Shown here: positions 1-11,755 of the stretch, in pieces
Numbering within the stretch: position 1 is the first letter of the stretch
Layout of the letters: each line of letters begins with the position of its first letter
From: Paracyclopina nana
Lineage: Eukaryota; Arthropoda; Copepoda; Cyclopoida; Cyclopettidae
Assembly: GCA_019096065.1 (NCBI GenBank)
Contig: JAGUCH010000004.1
Span: 1,736,001 to 1,800,000, forward strand
DNA length: 64,000 bases
Direction: 5' to 3'
Notes under the pieces: model-generated
The model's input: only the letters and a program-made list of their open reading frames with translations
Databases searched by the model: none
Told to the model about the DNA's origin: nothing
Made by a program: the position numbers and the translations under genes

Positions 1-661
1 AACCGAGGAGGCTAACTTTGTCTCTCACTTACGTAAAACGTCAGGGCAAGCTCCTGACACCGTGGATTTGGTTTCGCCGTCTTCGTCAGTCTCGGCCTCG
101 GCTTCAGTGGAGGGAGCTTCGGATGCATCATATCAGCCCATTCCAGCCACGATGACATCCTCCACCACCTCCACTACTTCGCTCGAGCCAGGCTCTGAGC
201 CGTCTATGACTTCGGGGCCCACTACGACGCCGTCTGGAAGCGATCCTGAGTCCGCCCAGTCCTCGGATCTGGAGGCCGCAAGGCAACATATTTTGCCATT
301 CGAGCAATTACTGCTGAAGATCGATGACACGCCTCCTTCCACATCGGCTTCCGTTGCCCCACTGGCTCCGGAAATAGCCCCGCTGGCCCCTATAAAGGTG
401 GAGATTCCTCCGCCCTTGTTGATGGCACTGCCTACTATGGCGCAAGTTTCGGCGCAATCCACGCAACCTCGACTTGCCACCCCGATACCGCCGCTTCCAG
501 GTGCCAATGCGGGCCCCAGACTGCTGGCCGAAGTCCCTGAAGACTTATTGAAAAGAGAAGACGACGAGGACGATGACATCGACATGTCTGATGCCCACGA
601 TCTGATGTTCGGTGACGAAGAACAAGATGGTGGCGAAGCGCCCCCAGCGGGGAATGTTTGA
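1..661 (+). CDS. C-terminal exon of an unrecognised acidic, low-complexity protein (5' partial)
   Basis: The reading frame is open at the left edge and runs in frame from base 2 to the TGA ending at 661, about 219 residues, so this is the last exon of a gene that starts outside the window. The protein is Ser/Thr/Pro/Ala-rich and looks disordered, with a run of APLAP-type repeats and a very acidic tail (REDDEDDDIDMSD). Two psi-K-x-E motifs (IKVE and LKRE) would suit SUMO attachment, which fits a nuclear regulator, but that is inference. The exon is clearly more GC-rich than its surroundings. A poly(A) signal AATAAA lies at 743-748. I do not recognise the family and assign no function. Confidence 0.6.
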   Translation, partial: TEEANFVSHLRKTSGQAPDTVDLVSPSSSVSASASVEGASDASYQPIPATMTSSTTSTTSLEPGSEPSMTSGPTTTPSGSDPESAQSSDLEAARQHILPFEQLLLKIDDTPPSTSASVAPLAPEIAPLAPIKVEIPPPLLMALPTMAQVSAQSTQPRLATPIPPLPGANAGPRLLAEVPEDLLKREDDEDDDIDMSDAHDLMFGDEEQDGGEAPPAGNV

Positions 662-1268
662 AACTTCATCATCCTTCCATCATGTTTGAATGTTCCCGCT
701 CTTAGTATTAATAGTCAATGTCACGATTGTCAGCTGACGCCCAATAAAACCTCAGTTACATTCTTGCATTCATCGTTTACACGTCTTTATTGAAAACTTC
801 ATCGTTTCATTAAAAACTTGAACAGTACTTCATAGTCATCCGCAATTCTCTCAAGAGCTTAGTACTTTTGCAGCGACATTGCGTACAATAAGTGGTCTAA
901 AAGAGTCAAATTTCTCTTATGATAAAGCCACTTTTTCAGCAATTGCCATTCGAGTAGCACTTTTAATTGGTTCTTTACTTGCCCAAAAGCAAGCCCGAAG
1001 GCCAGCCTAACTTTCTCAAAAAAATTGAATTTCAAGCAAAATAAGGCTCAAAATATGGTACAATGGTAATATAATTTGGTGTTTTTACTCCAAGACACTA
1101 GCTTAGATAGCAAAAATCCCACCTTTCAAAAATAATTAAGAGAAAAAGCTATAAAACAGTTTTGGGATGCCCAACGTAAGAAGTGATCGGGCATCCAAAA
1201 TGTTCTCTTTGTTGCCGGTAGGATAGATATGAACATGTTTACTGTTTCCTATATTTATGTAGAGCGTA

Positions 1269-1340
1269 GATACAGTAGCTCAGTCAGTAGAGCGTCGGAC
1301 TCCTAAACCAGATGTCCAGGGTTTGATCCCCATTTGAGAA
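1269..1340 (+). other. tRNA-like sequence (tRNA fossil or SINE head)
   Basis: An A-box-like stretch (TAGCTCAGTCAGTAGAGCG) is followed at tRNA spacing by a CTCCTAA loop resembling an anticodon loop and by a B-box-like GGTTTGATCCC. The acceptor arms do not pair and the anticodon and T stems each hold mismatches. It is therefore not a working tRNA but a tRNA pseudogene or the head of a SINE. Confidence 0.45.
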
Positions 1341-1551
1341 AGGTTAACTTTTTCTCCTTTTTTCTTTAATGGGATTTACTTCCTGGACCATTATGTCCTG
1401 GTCTTATTTGTTGGTGTCAAACAGGGGAGTGACACACCTTATAAAATACTTAATAATGTTTGACTCTTTTTAAAGAAAGACACCAGAGCTTTATATATAT
1501 TTTCAAATTGGAACAATTGTCAACTCGAGTGCAGTGGCAACCTACTCGCAC

Positions 1552-1912
1552 GCAAAATAACCCTGGGCAAAATTCCCAAGGGCAACATTTTTCACGTACT
1601 TGGGACAAAAGTGCCTGGGGCAAACATCCCTAGAGGCAAAAATCCAAGGGGCAAAAATCCAAGGGGCAAAAATCCAAGGGGCAAAAAATCCTAGGGGCAA
1701 ATATATCCAGGGGCAAACATCTAAGGGGCAACAAAAATTCGTGGGGCAAACTTATCTAAGGGCAACAATCCAAAGGGCAGATATCTTGAGGGTGACTGTC
1801 ACTAAGGACAAAAATCTTAGGGGCAAACGTCTACAGGGGCAAACGTCTACAGGGACAAACGGCCTGGGGCAAACATATCAGGGGTAAAGGGCTAGGGGCA
1901 AAAGTCTTGAGA
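1552..1912. repeat. Minisatellite, about 15-bp unit AAGGGGCAAAAATCC
   Basis: Roughly twenty diverged tandem copies of a unit close to AAGGGGCAAAAATCC fill this stretch. The best-preserved copies lie around 1640-1700, where three nearly identical units follow each other. Drift increases towards both ends, as expected of an old array growing from the centre. The array happens to be open in one frame on the plus strand, which gives a repetitive K/G/Q-rich translation; this is not taken as a gene. Confidence 0.85.
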
Positions 1913-3029
1913 CGATGTGTAGTATAATAATCTGAGACGAATTGGAAAATTGAATAATACATGAAAAAATTGATTTCCATCATATAAATGAAAAAATTGC
2001 CAAATATTTTCTTGCTCAATACTCTTTGAGTTCCAAGCAAACAGGTTCAACTTGAGATGATTTAATAAAAATAGCCAAGATTTTGACAGAACAGTGAATT
2101 CTTAGGGAAAAAAGAGCAAAAAGTACTTTCCAGCAATGATGTCTGCCATGCTGTAGTTATTGTACTGGCATGAAAAAACTAATAAAAATTGAAAAAAAGC
2201 CAGCCCAAAAGTTGTGATCAGGCTAAATAGTTTCATGAAAAAAAGATTAAATGTTGAAATACAAGGGTTGCAAATTAGTCAAATCTTTTTTCAAATTCAA
2301 AATTATCCAAGGATTTTGGTGACTACATTTTAGGTATGGTTACAAGTAAAATTCTAGAGAAAAGCCGCGATGAGAACTTTAGTTAACCAACACAAGGCAG
2401 TTTTTTGACAGCCAAAATTTAAAAGTCGGCTGGCCAGTTGGAATATGGCTTTCCTAATTGTTCCCTATTATCAACTATGCACAAGCACCTAAGTTCAAAT
2501 ACTTATAGATTATTCTGCAAAGGTACCACTTCATCTGTGCTCATGTCAAAAAGCTTGGAATAACTGTGCTGAAAGGTTGACTGCGTTTAAGTAGACAGCT
2601 TTTATAAAATGGACTGCTTATAAGCAGATTTACCTTAAAGTGGACTGCGTTCAGGTGGATTTGCGGTTAGGTAGTACATTCCTTAAAAGTTGTACTTAGC
2701 TGCATATTTTGGATGAATTCAGGGAATCGGTGCTTCACATGAGTCCACCATTATTTCACTTCCACACCAAATGTACGTGTTAAGTTCAAGTTGAATTGAC
2801 AAAGAGAAACTAGTTCTCTTAGGCTCTCACTTCTCTACACTGCTTTTAGTGACAGCTGCATGTATAAAACTCAGTAAAAGAGAAAATATGCTTATAGCTG
2901 AGAAGGGTTAGCTGAGATCGGAGCTAGTTAGCTTATTTGCACTCAGCAAGACAGCAAATGTGAAATGTTAGCGATTTTCACGCAACCTCAGCCAATTTGA
3001 CGAGAAATTTCGACAAAGTAAACAAAGCA

Positions 3030-4002
3030 ATGTATTACACTTCACGGACATTTTTTTCGAGGTTTGCCACCTTGAGCAAGAACTTTGACCTCGTTTTTCC
3101 AGGAAATATGACACCACAAAAGCTTTACGCAGACCTACCCAAAAATATCGCCATACCTCCATATGCCAAAACTGGAATGCCTCCCGCTTACAATGCAAAG
3201 CACCCAGAGATCAAAAGTGAGGAGGATATTAGCAAAATGCGCAAGTCATGCAAATTGGCAAGACAAGTGCTGACAAGTGCTGGGGACTTGATCCGTCCTG
3301 GAGTGACAACTCAAAAAATCGATGACTTTGTGTTTGACATGGCTGTCAAAAATGGAGCCTACCCCTCACCCTTGAACTACAGAGGTTTCCCCAAGTCAGT
3401 ATGCACATCAGTGAATAATTGTGCTTGTCATGGGATTCCTGACGATCGAGAACTCATCGAGGGTGACATCATCAACGTTGACATCACAGTGTACCTGGTA
3501 ATTCCTCCATTTAAGGTATTATCAAGTGTGATAACTTTTCATTATTTTTATTCAGGACGGTTTTCATGGGGATTGCTCAAAGACATTTGCAGTAGGGAAG
3601 ATTGATAAGAAGGCAGCCAAACTCATCGAAATCACTGAAGAGTGCTTAAAAGTCGGTATTGAAGCTTGTGGACCTGGCAAGCCATACTCTGGAATTGGGC
3701 AAAGTATAGAAGCTCTTGCTAAAAAGCATGGCTTCAATGTGATCCCGGTATTTATTGGTCATGGGTTGGGTTCCTACTTTCATGGCCCACCAGATATTTA
3801 CCATGTTGCCAATAGATATCCTGGCTACATGAAGCCAGGTGTGACTTTCACTGTTGAGCCTTTATTATCTGAAGGCTCTGAAGAAGTCGTGATCTTGGAA
3901 GATAACTGGACTGCCGTGACAGTGGATAATTCGAGATCCGCTCAAGCTGAACACACTGTGCTCATCACTCAAACTGGCTGTGAAATTCTAACGCTTGAGT
4001 AG
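3030..4002 (+). CDS. MAP1D: Methionine aminopeptidase 1D, mitochondrial
   Basis: Removes the initiator methionine from nascent proteins in mitochondria using two metal ions. Two exons, 3030-3497 and 3556-4002, with a 58-bp intron (phase 0), encode 304 residues, close to the roughly 335 of vertebrate MAP1D. The first 25 residues (MYYTSRTFFSRFATL) form a basic and aromatic presequence suited to mitochondrial import. Type I MetAP signatures are present: the His in CACHGIPDD, metal ligands in NVDITV and DGFHGDCS, His in FIGHGLGSYFHGPP, Glu in TVEPLL and QAEHT. The start at 3030 is the first ATG in frame. The stop codon is followed within ten bases by AATAAA-like sequence. The next gene (GPR155) converges on it about 230 bp downstream. 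Confidence 0.93.
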
Positions 4003-4230
4003 CAATAAAAAATCTTGAAACATTTATTGACTTGTAACATTATTTACCAATACTTTTTCATGTTGATTTAGACGTCTTTTTGATTAATAATCAGATAAAA
4101 TGGCATTTCACATTCCTTTCATTTTTGGCATTTGCACTTTTTTCTTACTAAGTTTTTGTGACATTAGGTTACGAATTGATTACCTTTGGCTCATAAAGCA
4201 TTTTTTCCATTGACACCTAACTAATTTTCT

Positions 4231-7200
4231 TCATGAATTGGCAGGCCTTTGAACAGGCAAAAATGTGTAAAGGAAGTTATCATCATAGAAATCCAAGTAG
4301 TTGTCAACATGCCTGATAACTCTTCCTTTAATCAAGTGTCTGCCATAATTGACACCATCTTGGCGGTTGGAGACCAGATCTGCCTCGATTAGCCAGTCGA
4401 TCAGTTCACTTGCTCGGAATACAGCTTTGTAAGTTGTCAATCTGTATCTGACATCTCGAACCAGAGTTTCCACACAATGGGCGAGATGGTGCTTCAAAAA
4501 CTGCTGACAATGCCTCTTTGTCTCTTCATCAAGATCTTCCCAATTTGGAAGCACCAAGCTTTCCTGTCCGTATAGCTTCTTGCGCAGCCACTTTTGCAGT
4601 GGCATCAAAACATACTTGGCATCCAAGCCGAAAATGGCAAAGCTAAAGAGGCCTTGGCCAAAGTTAAGGAAGCCATCAAGGAAGACAAGTTCGATGTAGA
4701 TTCCTGACAATTTGTCCATGACCAGGGTCCAAATGCAAAGAGCAAACCCTATGAACATGGACAAACTGAGGAGGAGGAGCAGAACAGTATGCTTGATGAC
4801 CTCATCTTCATCGTATTCCTCTTCAGGGTCATTGGCAGCTTCACCAGCTGGAGGAATGGCATAGCTTTCGAGCAATGACGAGCAATATTCCCTATGCTGA
4901 ATTGAAAAATGATAGCAATACATCAGGAGAATTTTGGATGAAGCTTACTTCGGAGTCACAGCGATATCTTCCAGCTCCTTCGCGAGCTCGACAAGCTCCG
5001 CCACATCCTGCAACACTTCCGCGTCTTGCCTCAGAGCTTGGGCTCAGATCCTCAATGTCAACCTCTCGAACAGCCTCTGACATGGTTCTAGCACGAGGCC
5101 TGAACCTCCTTTCCCGAACATTTTCAGGCTGAGCAGTTTCCACCACTTCATCATCTTGCAATAAATATCTGAAACAAGAGAATGGAAAACTGCCAAGAAA
5201 AAGATATGCTACAAAAAGAGGATTCACACCTTGAAGGATCATTGGAGTCTTCAAGAGAGCGTTGCCTTGGCAATTGGCCTCTGGATCTGTGTGTTAGTAT
5301 CACGGAAGCAATTGTCGTGACCAAAGACAATAGAATGAGCACAAGGCTCACCACGGCTTGCGACATTCCATACTGGAAATTGGGGTCAATTTTGTCCCCA
5401 TGCGGAATGGCCTCAGCTTTGACAACAATCAGCATCACCATGACAAGAAGGGCAGGTAGCACATACCCAAGAGCTATCACATAAGGCTTCATCTTCTGCA
5501 CCAGGCACCGCTGCCTCAGGCTTAAAAACAGCAAGGCCAAAGCAAGCAAGGCAGTATTGATCCTGGAGGCATACACACCAAAAGCAAAGAAAGCAAACTG
5601 CACATACAGCTTCCAGCCATGAGTGCAATTAAACAAGGACCACATGATGGCACCAATGCATCCACATGCTTGGGAAAATGCCAACGAGAGAGTGACAAAA
5701 AAGGGCAACTGGCTCCACTTTTTCGAATTGACCACCACGAAGACCACCCAAAAACAGGCCATCAAGCTGATCACGCTTAGGTCAAGCAAAAAGTTGTCCA
5801 ATTCATCGATGTAATCCGACGGATTGATGCCTGTGACGTAGAGAAGGCGAGCAGATATGAACATGATTGGCGCGGAGACAAGTGTGCAAGCCACCATTGA
5901 GGTGGCTATCAGCTCCATTTCTAAGGCATATTTGGAGGCATAGACAAACACGCTTGGAGCGGTGGGGAACGTGCCATAAAGAAAGCCAAAATTGGACCAC
6001 TCCAGCGTGTCATTCGAGTTGGTTCCCACATTGAGTTGAGACACTATTTCACGAGTGATCAGAGGCATCACTATCGTCTTCAAGGCAATCATGAGGGCTG
6101 GAGCAATGAGAGTGACTCCCTGAAATTTCAAATAATTGTATCAATTGCCTTCTTCAAATGTGCTGGCTTCCGTATGAAATAAATCAGAGGCAGAAAGACG
6201 CAAGCAAATGCGTAGGTTATGTAATAAGTAAGAATGACTGTTTTAGCATTGGATATACCAAGTAGCCTAAGTGCAAAAAAAGGTGCGACCAGAAGAGTAA
6301 TGAATGAAACCAAAATGAGAGAAGATGTTCCACTAACAATGTTCTCGTTGAAAATTTCATTGTTAAAGCCAGGAATAACGCCTGAATCGTTTATGACGTT
6401 GGCTCGACAACAATCTTTGATCCTTGCCAGTATGGCAACTAAAGAAGCAATAAAGATGCAAGCTAACAAAAATATGGCGGGAGCTACAGTTAGCCACAAG
6501 TAAATGCTGGCGTGAAAGTCACGCATTGAATCATGGCCAAAAGGATCATTAATTAAGTAGTGGAAATTCGGATTGGATTGGTAATCACCAAGATAAATTT
6601 TGAAAAGGGAAATAATGAGACTGTAACCAAAGTGAAACCGGCTCAGAAAAGAGGACAGAAAAAAGTCCTCAATGAGTGACATTCTTGACCACTTAAAGCG
6701 GTACAAACATTTCAAGATGGCGATGTCGGTTATGTACCAAAAAAGCATGGACATAACAATATTGTTAGAAAAAATCGACCATATCGCTCCCAATGTGCCT
6801 AAATGAATTAGCATGTATTGCCCTAATTACAATGCATAATTACAACGAATTTACCCAAGGGTCCTATGATGAACCTCCAGGAACAAAAAGGTACAAAAGC
6901 TATATTGCCAACTATGAGAGTGGTGCAAGCAGCAGACATAAGTTGGTTGACAGCGTTTCTTTTCTGAGGATCCATGCCATACTTTTCAAATATGATTATC
7001 GCAAATAATAAAAGATTGCCCAAAGTCAGCAAAAGGACTGAAGCAAAAATGATCAGGAGAAAAAGGCAAGGGTTGCTACAAATATTATTTTCGTCAGTCA
7101 CGTTATGGGATTGGAATGAGATTATCATTGCAAGGTAAAAAATTGTAGTAAGGTCAAGATTTTTGTGGCGAGTAGAGTCAGAAAATATGCCAGAAAACTG

Positions 7201-8299
7201 TACTCTCAATTTTTTAAAACAGAGTTGATGTGATGCTTTCTATCGCAAAGCTGGCATACCACTATCTACGTAGCTTCCTCTAAAATATTCTTGCCCAAAA
7301 TAACGTAGGCATGACCTATTTCCTCAATTACTTCCTGTAAATTCACTCACCTTTATTGGTTTGTCTGACTTTCCAACCATTTTCAATCCAAGTAAGAATA
7401 AAGCTGAAGCAGAGAATGCGTTGCCTAAACTTGCGCAGAAGCCATCTAGTATCACGGGCAAGTGGCCCTGAAAAACGATGTTTCCAATGATGCCCAAGAA
7501 TGTCATGAAAATGATTGGATTAGAGGCAACTCCTTTTATAACGTTTGTGACAAGTTTCCATTTTGAAAGCGGTTGAGATGGATCTGCTGGCTGATTACAT
7601 CCAGATTCCATAAAGATAAAGCCTAGGAAAACACAAGTACAAACTGCTTTAAAAAATATCAAGAAAAAAGGTTATCATGCTTCCGTACCGATAGGATTGA
7701 GGATCACCAGTGAGATGGGAGCAAAAAGATACAGATAGCTAGGGAAATCTGGATGTTTGACACCATAAATTGCCTCAAGAATCGGCGTGCCCAGAGCAAA
7801 ATCATTTGATTGAGTGGTGAAGATGGCAAACAGTCCAGCTTTTGCTGCATTTTTGTGACCCACAACAAATGTGACAATTAAGACACCAAAGAAGATGATT
7901 GACTTTGAGATGAAAATGGCAAGGAGAAATTTCCAATTGACAGAAGACATGTTAATCCTGCACAATGATCCGAAGATCAGTGCTGGCAAGGAAAAAGTCC
8001 CCACGAACACTGACAAGCCTTTAGATTCCGTTTCCGAGATGAAATTCATTCTGAAAAAAAACCAAAAGTTTTCAGTCAAACCTTTCTTCTTGCTGTTCTC
8101 ATGCCCAACAAATTACGTCAAAATGCAGAACTCACTTTGCGCTAATGAAGCCCAATAAAATGATGCCAAAAGACTCCAAGAGAGCAGGGTAGATTTTTTC
8201 CACAGGGATAATATCATCATCATGGTGGGTCCCATTTTTGAAAAAGGACTCCATTGTGACTTCTCTTGAGAAATCGGGCGAAATTTGGTTGAGTTCCAT
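4231..8299 (-). CDS. GPR155: GPR155/LYCHOS-type lysosomal cholesterol sensor (transporter-like + GPCR-like + DEP)
   Basis: Minus-strand exons 8299-8136, 8050-7689, 7622-7351, 6119-5230, 5168-4949 and 4896-4231 join in phase to 857 residues; human GPR155 has 870. In the family this lysosomal membrane protein senses cholesterol and signals to mTORC1. The N-terminus has a glycosylation site (NGTH), then a ten-helix PIN/auxin-carrier-like bundle (starting KIYPALLESFGIILLG), a seven-helix GPCR-like block (about residues 410-620), a Ser/Arg-rich cytosolic stretch (RRFRPRARTMSE) and a C-terminal DEP domain around residues 740-840 (RASELIDWLIEADLV). Start at 8299 is the only good ATG before the conserved block. 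Introns are 52-85 bp except one of 1231 bp (6120-7350), which contains another receptor gene on the same strand. Confidence 0.93.
6128..7128 (-). CDS. Nested seven-transmembrane receptor-like protein inside a GPR155 intron
   Basis: Two exons, 7128-6855 and 6798-6128, with a 56-bp intron (phase 1), encode 314 residues. The start ATG gives a short outer N-terminus with one N-glycosylation site (NVTD). Seven hydrophobic segments follow at about residues 28-54, 66-88, 96-125, 145-165, 185-210, 240-265 and 275-300. TM1 has the GPCR-like GN; the end of TM7 reads PLIYF, a degenerate NPxxY; a DRY motif is not evident. It looks like a divergent rhodopsin-type GPCR, family unknown. The whole gene lies in GPR155 intron 3 on the same strand. 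Its TGA at 6130-6128 ends only eight bases before the host 3' splice site, so no separate 3' UTR fits inside the intron. It may be spliced or polyadenylated in an unusual way, or be a decayed copy with an intact frame. Confidence 0.65.
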
Positions 8300-9118
8300 G
8301 ACTAGATGTGGAGATAAAATATCAAGCACCAAATAGCTTCCACGCGGTCGAGTTTGTCTTTTGTAACACAGAACAAGTGCTACAGTGGCTCATCATCTCA
8401 CATCAACGAATCAGTCTATTCAGCATTTTTGTTAGCTCTTCTATTTCGCGAGTTTTGTGACTTTTTCAGGCTATTTTACCATATGGAATTGGCTAAGATG
8501 GAATCGGAAAATTAGCCCTACTTACCGATTCTTGACTTTTTTCGATGAAAACTAGCATCTTCTACAATATGAAACTAATTATAGAAATGTTGAAACCAGA
8601 ATAAAATAATCAGCTCTTCATAGTTTTTTTGCAGTCGTTGTAACTATCCTAAAATGTGGTAAGATCCAGCCTAATTTGGCCCGTAAAAGATGTGCTCAAA
8701 ACGGACAACTTTAACGTAAAGAAGCAGAAATCGTGTCAAACCTTCGAAAAATGTCCATTGAACATACTAAAGATTACATTCAAACCTTGCCATTTCTACT
8801 ATTTCATTTTCAGTAATTAGAATACTCAGAGTACTTCTTTTGATAACAAGAAGTCATGCTACTTTGTCCGCCATCAAATAAAAATATTCAAAAATATAGC
8901 CCCAAAAATATAAGCTCAGTTTGTTATTCCATATTGCATAATAATCGTTACCGTCGACCTTGACATTTCCGTATTTATAATTTCTGGCTTTTTCCCAAGC
9001 TTTCTGGCCAACAAATGCTCGCCTTAAAGAAAGAACCACATTTCAGTTGGTCTCCATTTTGCCGACGTCCCGACGACTTTTAGCAGAAGTGAAATCCTCT
9101 CAAATTGATTGCCTGAAA
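8300..9118. other. Intergenic, divergent promoter region of GPR155 and MDH2
   Basis: AT-rich sequence between two divergent genes. No repeat or RNA gene is visible. A 61-codon minus-strand frame at 8854-9039 has no ATG at its head and is not accepted. Transcription start sites of GPR155 (left) and MDH2 (right, near 9040-9110) should lie here. Confidence 0.5.
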
Positions 9119-10240
9119 ATGTTCTCCCGCCTTCAACCCTCAATGGTCAATGCCGCCAGGCAATTTTCCACTTCCACCGCCAAAAACAACAAGGTTGCTG
9201 TCATGGGAGCCAGCGGAGGTAAAAAGAAATTTTTCAGCTGTGACAGCCTTTAGCCTAAGTAATTTTTGTTAAAGGAATCGGCCAACCTTTGTCACTTCTG
9301 CTTAAGCTGAACCCCGCCGTGACTCAACTGCACTTGTACGACATTGTGCACACACCCGGAGTGGCTTGCGATTTGAGCCATTGCGAGACCAGGTCCAGCG
9401 TCAAGGGATTCGTCGGCAATGACCAGCTCAAGGCCTCCCTCGAGGGCATGGAAATCGTCGTGATTCCCGCCGGAGTCCCCAGGAAGCCAGGCATGACCAG
9501 GGACGACTTGTTCAACACCAACGCCTCCATTGTGGCCACATTGGCCAAGGCCGCTGCTGAAGTCTGCCCTGACGCCATTTTGGCCATCATTTCTAACCCG
9601 GTTAACTCTACTGTTCCCATTGCCAGCGAGATCTTCAAGAAGGCTGGTGTGTACAACCCCAACAAGATCTTTGGAGTGTCCACCCTGGACATCGTGAGGG
9701 CGAACACCTTCATTGCTGAGCTCAAGGGTCTTGACCCTGCTGATGTCAACTGCCCCGTGATTGGAGGACATGCTGGAGCCACCATTATGCCCTTGATTTC
9801 CCAATGTACCCCACCCGTCGAATTCCCCGCTGACCAACTCAAAGCTTTAACTGAAAGGATTCAGGTACTTGTCGCCTTGTTTTCTCAATCGGAACGGTTC
9901 GTGAAAAAGTTATTTTTAGGATGCTGGAACTGAGGTGGTCAAGGCCAAGGCTGGAGCTGGATCAGCTACTCTGTCTATGGCCTATGCTGCTGCCAGGTTT
10001 GCTGACTCTCTCATGAAGGCCAAGGCCGGCCAAGAGGTCGTGGAGTGTGCTTATGTGGCCTCCGATATCACCGAGGCTCCCTACTTTGCCACTCCTCTTT
10101 TGCTTGGCAAGGATGGAATCAGCAAAAATTTGGGTGTCGGAAAGTTGTCCGACTACGAAAAGACCTTGCTGGAAAAGGGCTTGCCCGAATTGATGGGATC
10201 AATCAAAAAGGGTGTTGAATTCGCTGCTAAATTCCAATAA
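9119..10240 (+). CDS. MDH2: Malate dehydrogenase, mitochondrial
   Basis: Interconverts malate and oxaloacetate with NAD in the mitochondrial matrix (TCA cycle, malate-aspartate shuttle). Exons 9119-9218, 9275-9864 and 9920-10240 encode 336 residues (human 338). A mitochondrial presequence of about 25 residues ([20 protein letters not shown]) precedes the Rossmann motif [13 protein letters not shown]. Substrate-binding arginines sit in [11 protein letters not shown] and in [11 protein letters not shown], and the catalytic His in [10 protein letters not shown]. The first intron cuts the glycine-rich loop. Codon use is strongly GC-ending compared with neighbours, as is common for highly expressed genes. 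The first in-frame ATG at 9119 is taken as start. Poly(A) signal AATAAA at 10278-10283; TACO1 converges from the right. Confidence 0.97.
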
Positions 10241-10411
10241 TGTCCAATATCTATATCTATGTCAAGAAACCGGTATTAATAAAGGCTGGAAAGGCCTCTT
10301 ACCTTGGTGCTTTTGCTTTCTTTACTGCTGACCGATTGGGAAGCTAGGAATTTCTCATAAAAGCAAGGGAGGAATTTCACTATTCATTGAAGACCTTTCT
10401 AATTCTTTGCT

Positions 10412-11267
10412 TCACAGAGCGGCATTATGATGCAGAGATATAACACAGGGGTTCTTTTCCAGAGCTTCTACAAGAAGCATAAAAAGAGCACGATCACGTT
10501 TGCTAGCAGGCTCCACATACAGATTGGGAACGTACTCAACTTCGGAGTGAGCCACTTCGTAGTTTTTCTCCTTGATCTTCCTCAAAACTTCAGGAAATGT
10601 TTCTGGAGAGGTAATAAATGTGTAGTGGTCCTCCTCTTCTTCAACATCCTCAGCGCCAACTTCAATGGCATCATCTTCGGTTTGAGCAAACGTCACATTT
10701 TGCTTGGCCACAGTTATGACACCTCTTTTGTTGAACATCTTCAGCAAGCCTGGCTCAACAATACCCCCATGTTTGCGAAGCACGGTGTTAATTGCTGTCT
10801 GCATGTAGCCTTTATTCTTGCCCACGGCTTCGGCTATGATTGATATGCGTGAGTGTGCACGAATTTCAAACAAGCCCACAACATCAGTTGATATTTGAGA
10901 GTTTTTGATGGAGTTTTCAATTGTCTGATTGGTCACTCCCATTGACTTGGCTTCAGCTATTATCCTAGGCGAGTCAGTCAGCGCTGGTACCGAAAGATAT
11001 TATAATAATAAACACCTACTTGGCCAAAGCTTTGTTCCTCGACGGATCAGTGTCGTTGTTGTTTTCTCGAATTGACACGCCAATCAACATACCATATCTA
11101 GAGCAAATTTTATTGTAGGCTGCATCCTTGGCTTCTTTCGTATGCTTGATATTTTGCCATTTGCTGTGGCCTTTGAATCTCAACTGTTGGCATTGGTTGC
11201 TCACCACTGATAACTGCTGGTTGATCAAGACAGGCTTGACAACCCTGGAGAAAATTCTAGTTGCCAT
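10412..11267 (-). CDS. TACO1: TACO1, translational activator of cytochrome c oxidase subunit I (YebC family)
   Basis: Mitochondrial member of the YebC/TACO1 family, needed for translation of COX1 mRNA. Exons 11267-11020 and 10964-10412 with a 55-bp intron encode 266 residues (human 297). After a basic presequence of about 30 residues comes the family signature GHSKWQNIKHTKEAKDAA. Conserved blocks follow, including NKALAKIIAEAKSMGV across the splice junction and KHGGIVEPG. A closer acceptor-like AG near 10987 would bring an early stop, so the acceptor at 10965 is chosen by reading phase. The acidic loop EDVEEEEDHY and the domain near the C-terminus fit the three-domain YebC fold. Confidence 0.93.
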
Positions 11268-11755
11268 CGAGCCGTTCTCACAGATGCACTGTTTGTTTAC
11301 AATTTTAGTTAGTCCGCGAAACGCTGTCTCACTAGCGCCACTTTTAATGCAACACCTCCTGATTTGACAGAAAAGCCCTTCAATTTTCGATTATAAATAT
11401 TTGATTTCAATTAGCATTATTGGTTTAACATAAGTAGCTTTGAATTTCACAGTGTTCCTGCGGGCTACTTAACCCAAATTTACCACCCCTAAATGTATAG
11501 TTCTTCTGAAAGCCCTTAGCCCAGGATTCCATCGGTGTGTAATATTTAATCAGTTGTCGCTGCATAAAAGTTTAAGAAAGCCTTTTAAATGAATCAAAGT
11601 AAATTAAATTTGGGTTAAGTAGCCGACAGGAACCCTGTAATGGCATTGCGATGTGAAACTAAGATTTCTTATCAACACGAAAGTAGGCATGTTTTAGCTC
11701 ACACCGTTTATTATTCAACTTGATATGGAGCTAAATAAATTGGTAAGACAGCTTT
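11268..11755. other. Intergenic between TACO1 and RPL11, with one small inverted-repeat element
   Basis: No gene is seen. It contains a small inverted-repeat element (about 11448-11640, listed separately) and the 5' flank of TACO1 near 11268-11340. Confidence 0.5.
11448..11640. mobile_element. Short inverted-repeat element (MITE-like), left end CACAGTG
   Basis: The left arm 11448-11483 starts CACAGTGTTCCTG and contains GGCTACTTAACCCAAATTTA. The right arm, about 11606-11640, is its reverse complement with few changes. About 120 bp of unrelated AT-rich DNA lies between. No coding capacity. A clean target duplication is not visible, so class and exact ends are uncertain. Confidence 0.55.

Larger units (their letters stand above)
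662..3029. other. Intergenic region with tRNA-like fossil and minisatellite
   Basis: No convincing gene is seen. It holds the 3' UTR and poly(A) signal of the left-edge gene, a tRNA-like sequence (about 1269-1340), a 15-bp minisatellite (about 1552-1912) and, near 2574-2680, a few degenerate copies of a motif around GTGGACTGCGTTCAGGTGGA. The rest is AT-rich unique sequence. The promoter of the MAP1D gene should lie just upstream of 3030, but no clear core element is visible. Confidence 0.5.

Noticed and set aside
1600-1887. 95-codon Gln/Gly/Lys-rich frame
   Set aside because: A by-product of the 15-bp minisatellite, whose unit length is a multiple of three.
8854-9039. 61-codon minus-strand frame head-to-head with MDH2
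   Set aside because: No ATG at its head, no splice partner, and odd composition; probably chance.
9292-9842. Two long minus-strand frames of 172-181 codons
   Set aside because: They arise from GC-rich codons of MDH2 on the other strand.
10427-10843. 138-codon plus-strand frame
   Set aside because: It is the antisense of conserved TACO1 coding sequence.
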